Shown: one piece after another, positions 36,301-44,049 of the stretch
Layout of the letters: the number at the start of each line of letters is the position of its first letter
How positions within the stretch are numbered: the stretch's first letter is position 1
Assembly (NCBI RefSeq): GCF_009909195.1
Contig: NZ_JAAAMU010000009.1
Location: 124,001-188,000 of the forward strand
Direction of reading: 5' to 3'
DNA: 64,000 nucleotides
Source: Paenibacillus sacheonensis
GTDB lineage: Bacteria > Bacillota > Bacilli > Paenibacillales > Paenibacillaceae
The notes under the pieces: generated by a model
Seen by the model: only the letters and a program-made list of their open reading frames with translations
What the model was told of the DNA's origin: nothing
The model's database searches: none
Position numbers and translations under genes: made by a program

Positions 36301-37042
36301 GTCCTTCCTTTTCCGTGTCCTTCGCCTGCCGCTTCTTCGACTTCGAAGCCGCGGACGCCTGCGCTTTCTTGTCCGTCTGCGAGAACGTCTCCCCCGGATT
36401 ATCGACCATCCGCACGAGAAGAATGACCGCCGCCGCCGCGAGCAGCTGCAGACCGGCATAGAAAAAAATCAAATTCGTCGTACCTACGATCGGTACGATT
36501 AATTTGAGACCGAATCCGCTCAAAATACCGCCCGTAATGCCGCCGCTCCCGACGAGGCCGATGGTACGCTTGACCTTCCGCTGATCGAGCACCGACGGCG
36601 CAAACTGCCAGAAGCAGACGATCATGAGGAAGTTAAACACGTCGTACGCCACGTAAATGACCGGAAACGTCCAATTATGTCCGAGTCCCGCGCCGATTCG
36701 CGTCAGGACGACGAGCGCCGTGATCGCGGGGATCAGTCCCAGGATCAGCCGGTCGATGCGCGCCCGCGGACTGTATCGCTGAAAGATCAGGCCGGTCAGG
36801 ATGAGCGCGGCCGCCTGGGGAAGATACATTTTGGACAACGCCGATGCATCGAAATGCGAGAGGAACAGCGCATCCGCCGCCGTTCGCCCCACCGTCGACG
36901 CCGATACGACGAACATCAGATAGGCGAACAGCAGCGCGACCTTGCGGTACTCGTCCCCATCCGCCGATATCCGCCCGAGGGCGGCTCCAAGCCTCTTGCC
37001 CGATATACGTTTCATGTTACGGCAACGCTCCGTTTCCATCAT
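33386..37042 (-). CDS. Npt-like transporter fused to HEAT repeats and two cyclic-nucleotide-binding domains
   Basis: 1218 residues. Residues ~30-440 contain about twelve transmembrane helices resembling the Npt1/Npt2 (ATP/ADP translocase-like, MFS) family (GRTAADALFLSHFDASALSK, FVDYQFKVILRGE, KGSDKVVGDTINASVNQLI). Residues ~450-850 are HEAT-like helical repeats (LRHPAREVVVKILQHVE, ALAAYDEKTIVPLLEPYFDGDH). Two cNMP domains follow, ~890-1010 (GETVFRAEDDGNSLYLIRGG) and ~1085-1215 (GEAVCKVGDYGDMLYGIIEG, then GDCFGEMAIIDSGPRSADC, close to the canonical phosphate-binding cassette). The two cassettes are separated by an Ala-rich linker. An internal ATG at 37015 with GGAG upstream is an alternative start. 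Cargo unknown. Confidence 0.85.
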   Translation of the reverse strand: MMETERCRNMKRISGKRLGAALGRISADGDEYRKVALLFAYLMFVVSASTVGRTAADALFLSHFDASALSKMYLPQAAALILTGLIFQRYSPRARIDRLILGLIPAITALVVLTRIGAGLGHNWTFPVIYVAYDVFNFLMIVCFWQFAPSVLDQRKVKRTIGLVGSGGITGGILSGFGLKLIVPIVGTTNLIFFYAGLQLLAAAAVILLVRMVDNPGETFSQTDKKAQASAASKSKKRQAKDTEKEGLFASVPHLKYVAIMSAALILALTFVDYQFKVILRGELQNEALAGFMGSFYGWAGLLALFVQVFIAGRLLTRFGVMAAILVFPVVLFAGSLGVLLVPMLATAVLVKGSDKVVGDTINASVNQLIMFPIPPKWRNRAKSFLDGIVRNGAKGVAAISLIALSPVLSAQQFSYLILALLVLCVAAAIKVKGAYLKTLLATLQTDGAKLDGSELDFMDPASRGLLEAALRSPDKQQVLYSLRILRDMEGFDLAPHLPHLLRHPAREVVVKILQHVERAKPAGLEPELSALARDSHGQARPQALLALTAYAREEYLDEITGYLEDSDLELKSCAIAGLIKYYGIEGMFLAVGALKPLLESTDEEERSAVAGLFGRIGIKAFYKPLIPLLQDASPRVLRLALRSAEALQVRELVPYIVPLLQHGDTRKNAIDALAAYDEKTIVPLLEPYFDGDHPVMHLPKVFERLATPAAFDMLLSRYAKSDFELRNKLLEALIRMQRSAGPPADKQVAVIERLAAAEMELYWQLSERMSGLGMAEAYHDAAEVAGQVQERTVWRIFQLLALVYDAATIQAVYANWSEGDARQQANAMEVMDQLTHGPIRMELARIMTSSGAAAVASRTEAQLAEQLAWLAAQGDEWLRQVIGFAMNPEGSDSLKDHMARIRMLRGFSLFQGLTSRELSALAEKLTPVEAKRGETVFRAEDDGNSLYLIRGGRIGIYRRGEKLSERGVGESFGQSGVLIRRVRSADAVAEADSSLWRLDAEDFYEVMFDRSVIAIEMMKLLSRRLRTAIAGQKKPENAAALGSAGEGAEDASQADAAAAAKEIAAAAQEAAAASTSDGDGADSLLRRVLILQKIDLFAHLSHEDIVRLAQMVDEVEYAPGEAVCKVGDYGDMLYGIIEGTVRVHRGGETLASLGEGDCFGEMAIIDSGPRSADCTATEHTVLLQLHRDQVFSLCFQNMDVLRSMLQVMGNRLKGMIG

Positions 37043-37181
37043 GGTTAATGCCTTTAATAATTCCCCGGGATGGTACGATTTCCCTTCCGGCAGGACGGAA
37101 TTAGTGATTCCTTAGACACGGGCTCTTAGGACTATTCGGATGATAATTGGCGTTAACGACCCGATCCTTGGATGAACGGAG

Positions 37182-37712
37182 TTAAAATGAAACGTCCTTC
37201 GCGTCCTGCATCTTCGCAAACCACCTCAGCGCCCGGTTGTGATGCGCAATGATTTGCTCCGCCGACAGTTCGCCCAAGCTCCACGTGCTGTGCGCATCCG
37301 TCACGAGCGTGACGCCGTACCCCAGGCTGAACGCTCTCCGGCAGGTCGTATCTACGCATATCTCCGTCTGCATGCCGGTCAGCACCACATGCTTGATGCC
37401 GCGCGCTCGCAGCGCTTCGTGGAGCACCGTTCCGTGAAAAGCATCGGGCGTCGTCTTCGGGACGATCAACTCGCCGCCCTCGGGGCCGATCTCCGCATAA
37501 ATCTCCCATGCCTCGCTTCCGGGAACCAGCGACCCGCCCGGCCCTTCCTCGTGCTGGACGTAGATGACCGGCACGCCCTCAGAGCGCGCTTTCGAAAGCA
37601 AGCTTCGCAAATTCCGAATGACCTCCGCCGAATTATAAACGGGATTGGCCTCGTCCAGCATTTCGTTCTGAACGTCGATTACGATCAATGCGGTATGGTT
37701 CGCTTGGTTCAT
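37182..37712 (-). CDS. Isochorismatase-family cysteine hydrolase
   Basis: 176 residues. The catalytic triad of the family is visible: Asp13 in LIVIDVQNEM, Lys in LIVPKTTPDAFHGT, and Cys in VLTGMQTEICVDTTCRRAF. The cis-peptide region TGMQTEICV is typical of nicotinamidase-like hydrolases. It is a cytoplasmic amidohydrolase of unknown substrate. GGAGGTG lies six bases before the ATG. Confidence 0.92.
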   Translation of the reverse strand: MNQANHTALIVIDVQNEMLDEANPVYNSAEVIRNLRSLLSKARSEGVPVIYVQHEEGPGGSLVPGSEAWEIYAEIGPEGGELIVPKTTPDAFHGTVLHEALRARGIKHVVLTGMQTEICVDTTCRRAFSLGYGVTLVTDAHSTWSLGELSAEQIIAHHNRALRWFAKMQDAKDVSF

Positions 37713-37819
37713 GATGCACCTCCGAAGTAATTAGGTTTTATTGGTTATCATTTTGATTGCCTTAGCGCACCTTGGATTTTACAGTATTTCGCATAAACAC
37801 TTAAGCTCTGCCCTACCCT

Positions 37820-38809
37820 CTATTCCAGCTCGAGCGGCGTCAAATAGACGGTTTCCCCGGAGCGCTGCTTGCGGAATGCGCCTGGCGTCGTGCCTGTCCA
37901 TTTGACGAACTGACGGATAAAGCTCTGCACGTTGTCGTAACCGATACGCCGCGCCACCTCTTCCACGGGATGCAGTCCGCCCGTCAGCAGATGCATCGCT
38001 TCCTGCTGACGCAGCACGGCAAGGTATTCGCGCGGCGACAGACTGTACGCGTCCCGGAATACGCGGTAACAGTGGCGCCGGCTGAAGCCGAGCCGGGCCG
38101 CGAGCTCTTCCATCCAGCCCGAGGAGATGGCCTCCTCCGCTTGGCGGTTCGCGACGAGCGACTCGATCGCCTGCGCGATGCGGATCGGCAGCACGTCGTT
38201 CCCGGTGCCGGCGCCGCGGTCCTCGTGTTCGTCGATGAACGATTCGAGCACGTCCATGATCGTGTAGATGCAGCGGAACAGCTTGGCCTTCGATGCTCCG
38301 TCTTCTGCCGCGAGCTCCATGACGCGCAGCATCTCCGGCAGCAGCAGCCGGTTCACCTCATGGTCAGGCGGCATCAAGAGCAGCTTCGCGCGGTTCAGCT
38401 TGTTCAGGAAGATGGGGTCGTCGGCCTGCACATGCATGACGAAGAAAGTGAACGGCCCCTCGGCCCGATACGAGTGCAGCATCATGGGCGGCACCAGGAC
38501 GAGATGGTCCTTGCCCTGCCGGTACGAAGCCCCGCCGACCTCGGCCAGCTGCATGCCCTCCAGCACCACGTTCAGCTCGAACATCATATGGTGCAGATGC
38601 CTGCGGCAGGACCATCCCTCCGGAACGGTTCCGGTCTGCGCTCCGTAGAAATACGCTTCCGCTTTTCGATTCGGCAGCAGCCGGACGGTTTTGGACGCGT
38701 CCAGCTCGCTTTGGGCGTTTCCCCCGTTAATCGCTTCTGGCGTATTCTTGGCATCTGCCGTTCCCGCCGTTCTCGTCGTATCCATGACGCTGATCCTGCT
38801 TTCCGTCAT
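37820..38809 (-). CDS. AraC-family regulator, divergent from alpha-galactosidase-like gene
   Basis: 329 residues. Cupin-like sensor half (RRHLHHMMFELNVVLEGM, HLVLVPPMMLHSYRAEGPFTFFVMH) and C-terminal double helix-turn-helix (MEELAARLGFSRRHCYRVFRD, VEEVARRIGYDNVQSFIRQFVKWTG). An alternative start is the ATG at 38785, which has the better site (GCAGGA). It shares a 137-bp intergenic region with the divergent glycosidase gene and probably activates it in response to a galactoside or related sugar. Confidence 0.92.
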   Translation of the reverse strand: MTESRISVMDTTRTAGTADAKNTPEAINGGNAQSELDASKTVRLLPNRKAEAYFYGAQTGTVPEGWSCRRHLHHMMFELNVVLEGMQLAEVGGASYRQGKDHLVLVPPMMLHSYRAEGPFTFFVMHVQADDPIFLNKLNRAKLLLMPPDHEVNRLLLPEMLRVMELAAEDGASKAKLFRCIYTIMDVLESFIDEHEDRGAGTGNDVLPIRIAQAIESLVANRQAEEAISSGWMEELAARLGFSRRHCYRVFRDAYSLSPREYLAVLRQQEAMHLLTGGLHPVEEVARRIGYDNVQSFIRQFVKWTGTTPGAFRKQRSGETVYLTPLELE

Positions 38810-38946
38810 CCGCGCACGTTTCCGCCCGTCCGCGATGTCTCAGTTGGTTAACTATTCATGCCGCCCATGACCCGGTATGTTATTCATTGGATCGCTCTTG
38901 GCGTCTATACTGGATCATATGGTTCTATTATAGAGGAGGAACAATC

Positions 38947-40557
38947 ATGGAAGCTAGATTTCATATCGGAGATCCGGACGGCATGGTGATTCGGACGGAC
39001 GAGCGCTGGATACAACTGAAAGCGGAGACAGCCGGCCGTTGGACGGCGCTTGGCGTATCCGCATCCCTGACCGCTTCCGGCGGCGCGCATGCCTTGGAGC
39101 TGGAGGCGCCGAACGAAGCCGTCCGGCTGATTAAGCTCCGCTATACATTCAAACCGGACGGGCATTCGCTCATTCTCGGCGATCATTGGGAGCGCGGCTA
39201 CGGCGATCTGGAATGGCGCGGCATCGTGCCGGAGCGCGTCCTGCCTTGGTATTTTCTTCGCCACGACGGACGGCGCACGGAAGGCTTCGGGGTCAAAACC
39301 GGTCCGAATGCCTTCTGCCATTGGCAGATCGACGCGGACGGCGTCACGTTCACGGCCGATGTCATGAACGGCAGCGAAGGCGTCCGCCTCGGCTCGCGCA
39401 AACTGCCGGTCGCCGAGCTGCTGCATGACGCGGGCGTGGAGGGCGATTCGGCGTTTGCGGCGGCGCAGCGCTTCTGCAGGCTCATGTGCGAAAATCCGAT
39501 TATGCCGAAGCAGCCGGTCTACGGCGGCAACAACTGGTATTATGCGTACGGCAACAGCTCGACCGAGGAGATATTGGCGGATTCGCGGTTCATGTCCTCG
39601 CTGTCCTCGAATGCCGAGAACCGGCCGTACATGGTCATCGACGACGGCTGGCAGCTCGTCAGCGGCGGCGGCGCGTGCAACGGTGGCCCCTGGGTCGGCA
39701 ACGCCAAGTTCCCGGACATGGAACGCCTGATCGGCGACATGAAGGAGATCGGCGTCAAGCCCGGCATCTGGAGCCGCCCGCTGCTGACGGCGGAGGAGGT
39801 GCCCGCCGAGTGGGTGCGCTATGCCGGCAGCGGCGGACAAGTGCTCGACCCGAGCCAGCCCGACGTGCTGCAGCATATTCGGGCCTCGGTCGAAACGATG
39901 GCCGGCTGGGGCATCGACCTGCTAAAGCATGATTTCACCTCGTTCGACTTGATCGGCCAGTGGGGATTCACGATGAAGTCCCGGCCGAACGCGCTGCAGC
40001 AGCCGTTCCGCGACCGCTCCCGCACGACGGCGGAAATCACGCTTGCGCTGTACCGTACGATCGCGGAAGCATCGGGACATGCCGACATCATCGGCTGCAA
40101 CACGTTCAGCCACCTGTCGGCGGGCTTGTTCGGCATCCAGCGGACCGGCGACGACACCAGCGGCAAATGGTGGGAGCGCACGCGCTACATGGGCGTGAAC
40201 ACGCTCGCGTTTCGCATGCATCAGCACGGCACCTTCTACAGCCACGACGCCGATTGCCTCGGACTGACGAAGGACGTGCCTTGGTCGCTGAACGAACAAT
40301 GGCTTCGCGTACTGGCCGGCAGCGGCACGCCGCTCTTCGTCTCGGCCGATCCGTCCATCGTGACCAAGGAGCAGGAACGGGCGATTCGCCAAGCGTTCGA
40401 GCTTGCCGCTCAACCGCTGCCTGTGGCCGAACCGCTCGACTGGCTGCACAATACATGCCCGAGCCGCTGGCTGCTGAACGGCCAAGAGACGACGTTCGCA
40501 TGGAACGACGTGAATGCGGAATTGTTGGAGGAGAAAGATAACGGCTGGTGGCTGTAG
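38947..40557 (+). CDS. Alpha-galactosidase-like glycoside hydrolase (GH36/melibiase type)
   Basis: 536 residues from the ATG at 38947 (GAGGAGG nine bases upstream). No signal peptide, so cytoplasmic. An N-terminal beta-sandwich (1-~185) precedes a TIM barrel: YMVIDDGWQ, GVKPGIWSRPLL, GIDLLKHDFTSFD (Asp after KH, expected nucleophile) and GIQRTGDDTSGKWWER (Asp pair, expected acid/base). Members release alpha-galactose from oligosaccharides. Substrate specificity is not certain; some relatives act on other alpha-glycosides. Paired with the divergent AraC gene. Confidence 0.85.
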   Translation: MEARFHIGDPDGMVIRTDERWIQLKAETAGRWTALGVSASLTASGGAHALELEAPNEAVRLIKLRYTFKPDGHSLILGDHWERGYGDLEWRGIVPERVLPWYFLRHDGRRTEGFGVKTGPNAFCHWQIDADGVTFTADVMNGSEGVRLGSRKLPVAELLHDAGVEGDSAFAAAQRFCRLMCENPIMPKQPVYGGNNWYYAYGNSSTEEILADSRFMSSLSSNAENRPYMVIDDGWQLVSGGGACNGGPWVGNAKFPDMERLIGDMKEIGVKPGIWSRPLLTAEEVPAEWVRYAGSGGQVLDPSQPDVLQHIRASVETMAGWGIDLLKHDFTSFDLIGQWGFTMKSRPNALQQPFRDRSRTTAEITLALYRTIAEASGHADIIGCNTFSHLSAGLFGIQRTGDDTSGKWWERTRYMGVNTLAFRMHQHGTFYSHDADCLGLTKDVPWSLNEQWLRVLAGSGTPLFVSADPSIVTKEQERAIRQAFELAAQPLPVAEPLDWLHNTCPSRWLLNGQETTFAWNDVNAELLEEKDNGWWL

Positions 40558-40742
40558 CGTCCCGTCGTTCTGAATAGGAAGACTCGTATGGCTGCGGCTC
40601 CTGAAGCGGCGGGATGGATGGATCTCGGATTCGTCCTCCTGCGCGGATGGGGCCGTTTTTCTTTTGGGACGAGGGCGAGATTGGGGTACTTTAGGCGATG
40701 GGGCACTTGGGGCAATGCCCCACGTTATCGAGCTTCAAACTA

Positions 40743-40875
40743 AATAAGTGCATAACCGCACTTATTCCCTGCGATAACGGCGTTCGAATCAAAATAGATG
40801 CAACTAGGCAACTATTCGAGTACGTTTTTGTAAAATTCGAGATTTTCCAGGCGAAATAAGTGCCTATATACACAT
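40743..40875. repeat. Inverted-repeat module, copy 3 (variant arms)
   Basis: Three units: AATAAGTGC-N6-GCACTTATT (40743-40766), AATAGATGC-N6-GCAACTATT (about 40793-40815) and a weaker AATAAGTGC...CATACTTCC (about 40855-40880). Their TGC positions (40749, 40799, 40861) are 50 and 62 bp apart, nearly the spacing of copies 1 and 2. The arms differ from TTGTTGCA but keep pairing within each unit. It lies in the gene-poor stretch 40558-41357, which otherwise holds only a possible 32-residue gene. Confidence 0.55.
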
Positions 40876-41005
40876 ACTTCCCCGCCTCCCGCTTCTACTA
40901 CGCATAGCCGCGTAAGTCGCGCGCACCGCCGGCGGTTCCCATGCCAAAAACACGCATCCGAATCACGAATACGCATCGAGCAGGATAGGTCCCCCCAAAG
41001 AAGAA

Positions 41006-41104
41006 CTATACGCCATTCTTAAACGAGCGGTAAACGAATACCATCACAGCGGAAAATCCGACGACGACCGATAACGCGGCAAAAAAGCATTTTATGAAGA
41101 ACAC
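41006..41104 (-). CDS. Possible 32-residue single-span membrane peptide
   Basis: GTG start at 41104 with GAGGTG seven bases upstream, stop TAG at 41006. The product is dominated by one hydrophobic segment (CFFAALSVVVGFSAVMVFVY) and ends in a basic RSFKNG tail, the usual layout of small membrane peptides. No family recognised. It is the only coding signal in 40880-41357. Confidence 0.35.
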   Translation of the reverse strand: MFFIKCFFAALSVVVGFSAVMVFVYRSFKNGV

Positions 41105-41357
41105 TCGATTTCACCTCGTGCATTTGTGCGATATGAGTGTGATTATCGGCATCTCTATGCCAAATTTGAAGGATTTCCCACAAGTTTTTTCGAACCTCCG
41201 GCGCTGGCGAGAAGAAAAACTCGATCCGAAGTCCCAGTGAATCGGAAATTTCTGAACCATCGCGTTTGCCGTCCTTCTTTGTCGTACGACGTCTATCCGC
41301 GCCGCCGGCCCGAATAGGATAGGAGACGGGAAGACGACAAGCGCGGGAGGCTTCGGA

Positions 41358-42218
41358 ATGCGAATAGCGGTGGGGATCGTGCATGGCATGGGACAGCAAA
41401 CCTGGGATTTTCACAAGGAGATGGCCGAACGGCTGCAGCGAGCGATGGCCAAAGCGAACCCGAACGTCAGCTTGATCGTGGAGGGTATTTACTGGGGGGA
41501 TATTACGGACGCGATGGAACGCCGGCTGTGGAGAAGGACCGATGCGGACCGGCTGCATGGGAACGACGCGCTGAAGCTCCGCTCCTTCGTCGTCAACTAC
41601 CTCGGCGATGCGATCGCTTATCAAGCCATTCCGAAGACCGCCGACCCGTGCCCGCAGGATTATATTTACGACGACATCCATGCCCGGTTCGCCCAGCAGC
41701 TCCGGAGACTCTCCTGCCGCGCCGGGGCGGATGCGCCGCTGTGCATCATCGCCCACAGCCTCGGCACGATCATCGCGAGCAACTATTTCTACGATCTGCA
41801 ATATCGTAAAATGCGGCCGAAGTCGGCCGAGCTCATTCGCGCGTGCAACTCGAAGCTCGTCAACGGCGAAACGCTGACCCATTTCTACACGATGGGCAGC
41901 CCGATCGCGCTGTGGACGATGCGCTTCGAGCATTTCGGCATGCCCATCTCCGTACCTGCCGCAAGGCTAGGTACGCTCGGCATTGGAGAATGGGTCAATT
42001 TCTACGACCGCGACGATATTCTCGCCTATCCGCTCAAAGGGTTGAACGCGCATTATGGTTCCGCGGTTACCGAGGACGTCGAGGTTCGCTGCCCTGGATT
42101 CTTCGGCTGGACGCCTGCCGCGCACGGGGGTTATCATCGTTCGCGGCCGCTCATTCGGCGTATCGTACAGTCGCTCGACCTGATGAGCCGAGCCATTCCA
42201 GGCGGCTTGCCGGACTGA
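41358..42218 (+). CDS. Alpha/beta-hydrolase-like protein
   Basis: 286 residues. A first strand with GIVHGMG and a nucleophile elbow AHSLGT (GxSxG-like, His instead of the first Gly) at about residues 133-138 point to an alpha/beta-hydrolase. A late GGYHRSRPLIRRIV could supply the catalytic His. No signal peptide or transmembrane segment. GGGAGG lies about eight bases before the ATG. It may be a lipase/esterase; substrate unknown. Confidence 0.75.
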   Translation: MRIAVGIVHGMGQQTWDFHKEMAERLQRAMAKANPNVSLIVEGIYWGDITDAMERRLWRRTDADRLHGNDALKLRSFVVNYLGDAIAYQAIPKTADPCPQDYIYDDIHARFAQQLRRLSCRAGADAPLCIIAHSLGTIIASNYFYDLQYRKMRPKSAELIRACNSKLVNGETLTHFYTMGSPIALWTMRFEHFGMPISVPAARLGTLGIGEWVNFYDRDDILAYPLKGLNAHYGSAVTEDVEVRCPGFFGWTPAAHGGYHRSRPLIRRIVQSLDLMSRAIPGGLPD

Positions 42219-42230
42219 ATCCGCGGACAG

Positions 42231-42277
42231 CAAAAAGACGGTCTCCACGTCGGCTCCAGCGACAAAAAGCACCGTCT
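42231..42277 (-). terminator. Terminator after the patatin-like gene
   Basis: AGACGGT (42236-42242) and ACCGTCT (42271-42277). On the minus strand the stem ends in TCTTTTTG. Confidence 0.55.
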
Positions 42278-42326
42278 AGCATTCGAATCGCAGTCATTCT
42301 ATTTTGACTCCGCCCTGCCTCGTCTA

Positions 42327-43178
42327 CTACTGCCCCGACCATGCTTTCAGCGAAGGCATCAGACGCTTCGCATCCTCGTACCCTTGCAGATACAGCGCGT
42401 CCAGCTTCGCGGAGTCCTTCTCCATCCGCCCAACCTCCAGCGGCTTCTCGGGCCGGATGACGAATAGGTTTCCTTGGGATTCCTGCTCGCGAATGTACGC
42501 GACCTGTTCATTGTACACTTGATGCCGCCGGAGCATGATACCGATGAATTTCGGGAATTTGGCGTAAATCCGCCGTACGAACCACGCGAACCGATTCGGT
42601 GTCTTCCGGTAGCCGGTATCTCGCGTCAACACCACGACATTGCGCTTGAAGCCGTCCTTCTCCGCCTGCCGGACCGGAATCGGATCGGAGATGCCGCCGT
42701 CGAGCAGCTGCCTGCCGTCGAAGTTTACGATCGGCGCGATAAAAGGGAGCGAGCTCGACGCCCGCAGCACGGTAAGCACGTCGAATCCGGGATCGCTCTT
42801 CCGGTAAAAGATCGTTTCTCCCGTCACGACGTCCGTCGTTGCCGCCACGAATTCCTCTTGACTGGCGGAGAAGGCACCGTAATCGAAGGGGACGAGCTTG
42901 TTCGGGATCTCGTCAAAAATAAAATCCATGCCGAACATCTCGCCTTTCCGGAAATAGTTCCGCCACGAAATGTAGCGTTTGTCCGTAATCATGTCGACGT
43001 TCACGATTTTGTTGCGCCCCTTCTGCCGGGACAGATAACTCGTCGCTACGCAGGCACCCGCCGACACGCCGACGATATAAGGAAAAAACACGTTTTGCTC
43101 CAAAAAATATTCCAGCACGCCCGCGGTATAAACGGCCCGCATGCCCCCGCCTTCCAACACTAGCCCGATCGCTTCCAT
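42327..43178 (-). CDS. Patatin-like phospholipase
   Basis: 283 residues from the ATG at 43178 (AGGAG eight bases upstream). Patatin hallmarks: oxyanion GGGMRAVYTAGVLE, nucleophile elbow GVSAGA, and the catalytic Asp motif DGGISDP. This gives a Ser-Asp dyad lipid acyl hydrolase, similar to the RssA/YlbK-type intracellular patatins but longer. The C-terminal part is basic. Convergent with the preceding hydrolase gene. Confidence 0.93.
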   Translation of the reverse strand: MEAIGLVLEGGGMRAVYTAGVLEYFLEQNVFFPYIVGVSAGACVATSYLSRQKGRNKIVNVDMITDKRYISWRNYFRKGEMFGMDFIFDEIPNKLVPFDYGAFSASQEEFVAATTDVVTGETIFYRKSDPGFDVLTVLRASSSLPFIAPIVNFDGRQLLDGGISDPIPVRQAEKDGFKRNVVVLTRDTGYRKTPNRFAWFVRRIYAKFPKFIGIMLRRHQVYNEQVAYIREQESQGNLFVIRPEKPLEVGRMEKDSAKLDALYLQGYEDAKRLMPSLKAWSGQ

Positions 43179-43407
43179 CGCTTTGCTCCTGCCCCTTTTT
43201 ACCGTCAATCCCGCCTTGTTAGCTACAGTCATTTTACCTATGCGTTTCATACGAGTCAATCCGATTGGAAGGGAGTGGATAACCGAGGCGCATCCTAGGC
43301 GCGGTCATTGGCGGAAACCTGCATCCGACCGCGCTTATTCCTACCCAAACGCTATGAATTAGGTGTATACTTGCGATAAGACTTGAATTCGGAACGGAGG
43401 CCTTCTT

Positions 43408-43854
43408 ATGGCGGACCCCATCAAGCTCGACCCCTACGCCTGCGTGGACGAAATACCGCTCCACCGGGTGCGCGCCAATCAACTGGGCATACTTCTGAGC
43501 GTGATTGCAGCGCTCGCTGCCCAGCAGTACTGGATTCTTATCCTGCCGCTCGCCGTGCAGCTCATCGGCCGTACGTACGGCGTCCGGTACAACCTGTTCG
43601 TTCGCGTCCTGTCTCCCTTGCTGCCCGCCAGCGCCAGGACAGAGAGCCGCGAGCTGCTGAGGTTCAACAATCTGCTGGCCGTTCTGTTCCTGGCGGCCGC
43701 GCTGATCGGAGCCGCATTCGGCATCGACGCGCTCACCTACATCAGCATCGGCATGCTGACCGCGGCCGTCGTGCTCGCGTTATGCGGCTTCTGTCTGGGA
43801 TGCTTCATGTATTTTCAATATAAGCAGTTCCATGCGCGGCGCCGGCTGCGCTGA
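43408..43854 (+). CDS. DUF4395-family membrane protein
   Basis: 148 residues with four hydrophobic segments, an N-terminal VDEIPLHRVRANQ and the cysteine-containing end CGFCLGCFMYFQ, which are typical of DUF4395. Proteins of this family are often encoded near thiol-oxidoreductase genes, none of which is present here. GGAGG lies eight bases before the ATG. Function unknown. Confidence 0.85.
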   Translation: MADPIKLDPYACVDEIPLHRVRANQLGILLSVIAALAAQQYWILILPLAVQLIGRTYGVRYNLFVRVLSPLLPASARTESRELLRFNNLLAVLFLAAALIGAAFGIDALTYISIGMLTAAVVLALCGFCLGCFMYFQYKQFHARRRLR

Positions 43855-43968
43855 GACCTTTCCGGATCGTCCATCGAAGTCCGGCAGAGGCACTCCACGC
43901 GTTGCGAAAGGCAGCGGTCCGAAGGAATTCCCTTGCCGCTGTTTTTGACGAGCTGTATCGAATTGAAG

Positions 43969-43999
43969 GCCCTCTCTAACGAGAGGGCTATTCTATTTC
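43969..43999 (+). terminator. Terminator after the DUF4395 gene
   Basis: GCCCTCTC-TAAC-GAGAGGGC (43969-43988) followed by TATTCTATTT. Confidence 0.65.
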
Positions 44000-44049
44000 C
44001 TCCTAGAACGCATAGATATCAGTATTTGTGACAAAGGAGGATACCGACA

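Noticed and set aside
40698-40725. Additional unit (GGCA-N5-GGCA) of repeat module 3
   Set aside because: Half-site distance fits, but it is 47 bp from the next unit and its arms do not match.
41019-41933. 304-codon minus-strand frame opposite the alpha/beta-hydrolase gene
   Set aside because: Antisense shadow; the plus-strand gene has a ribosome binding site and hydrolase motifs.
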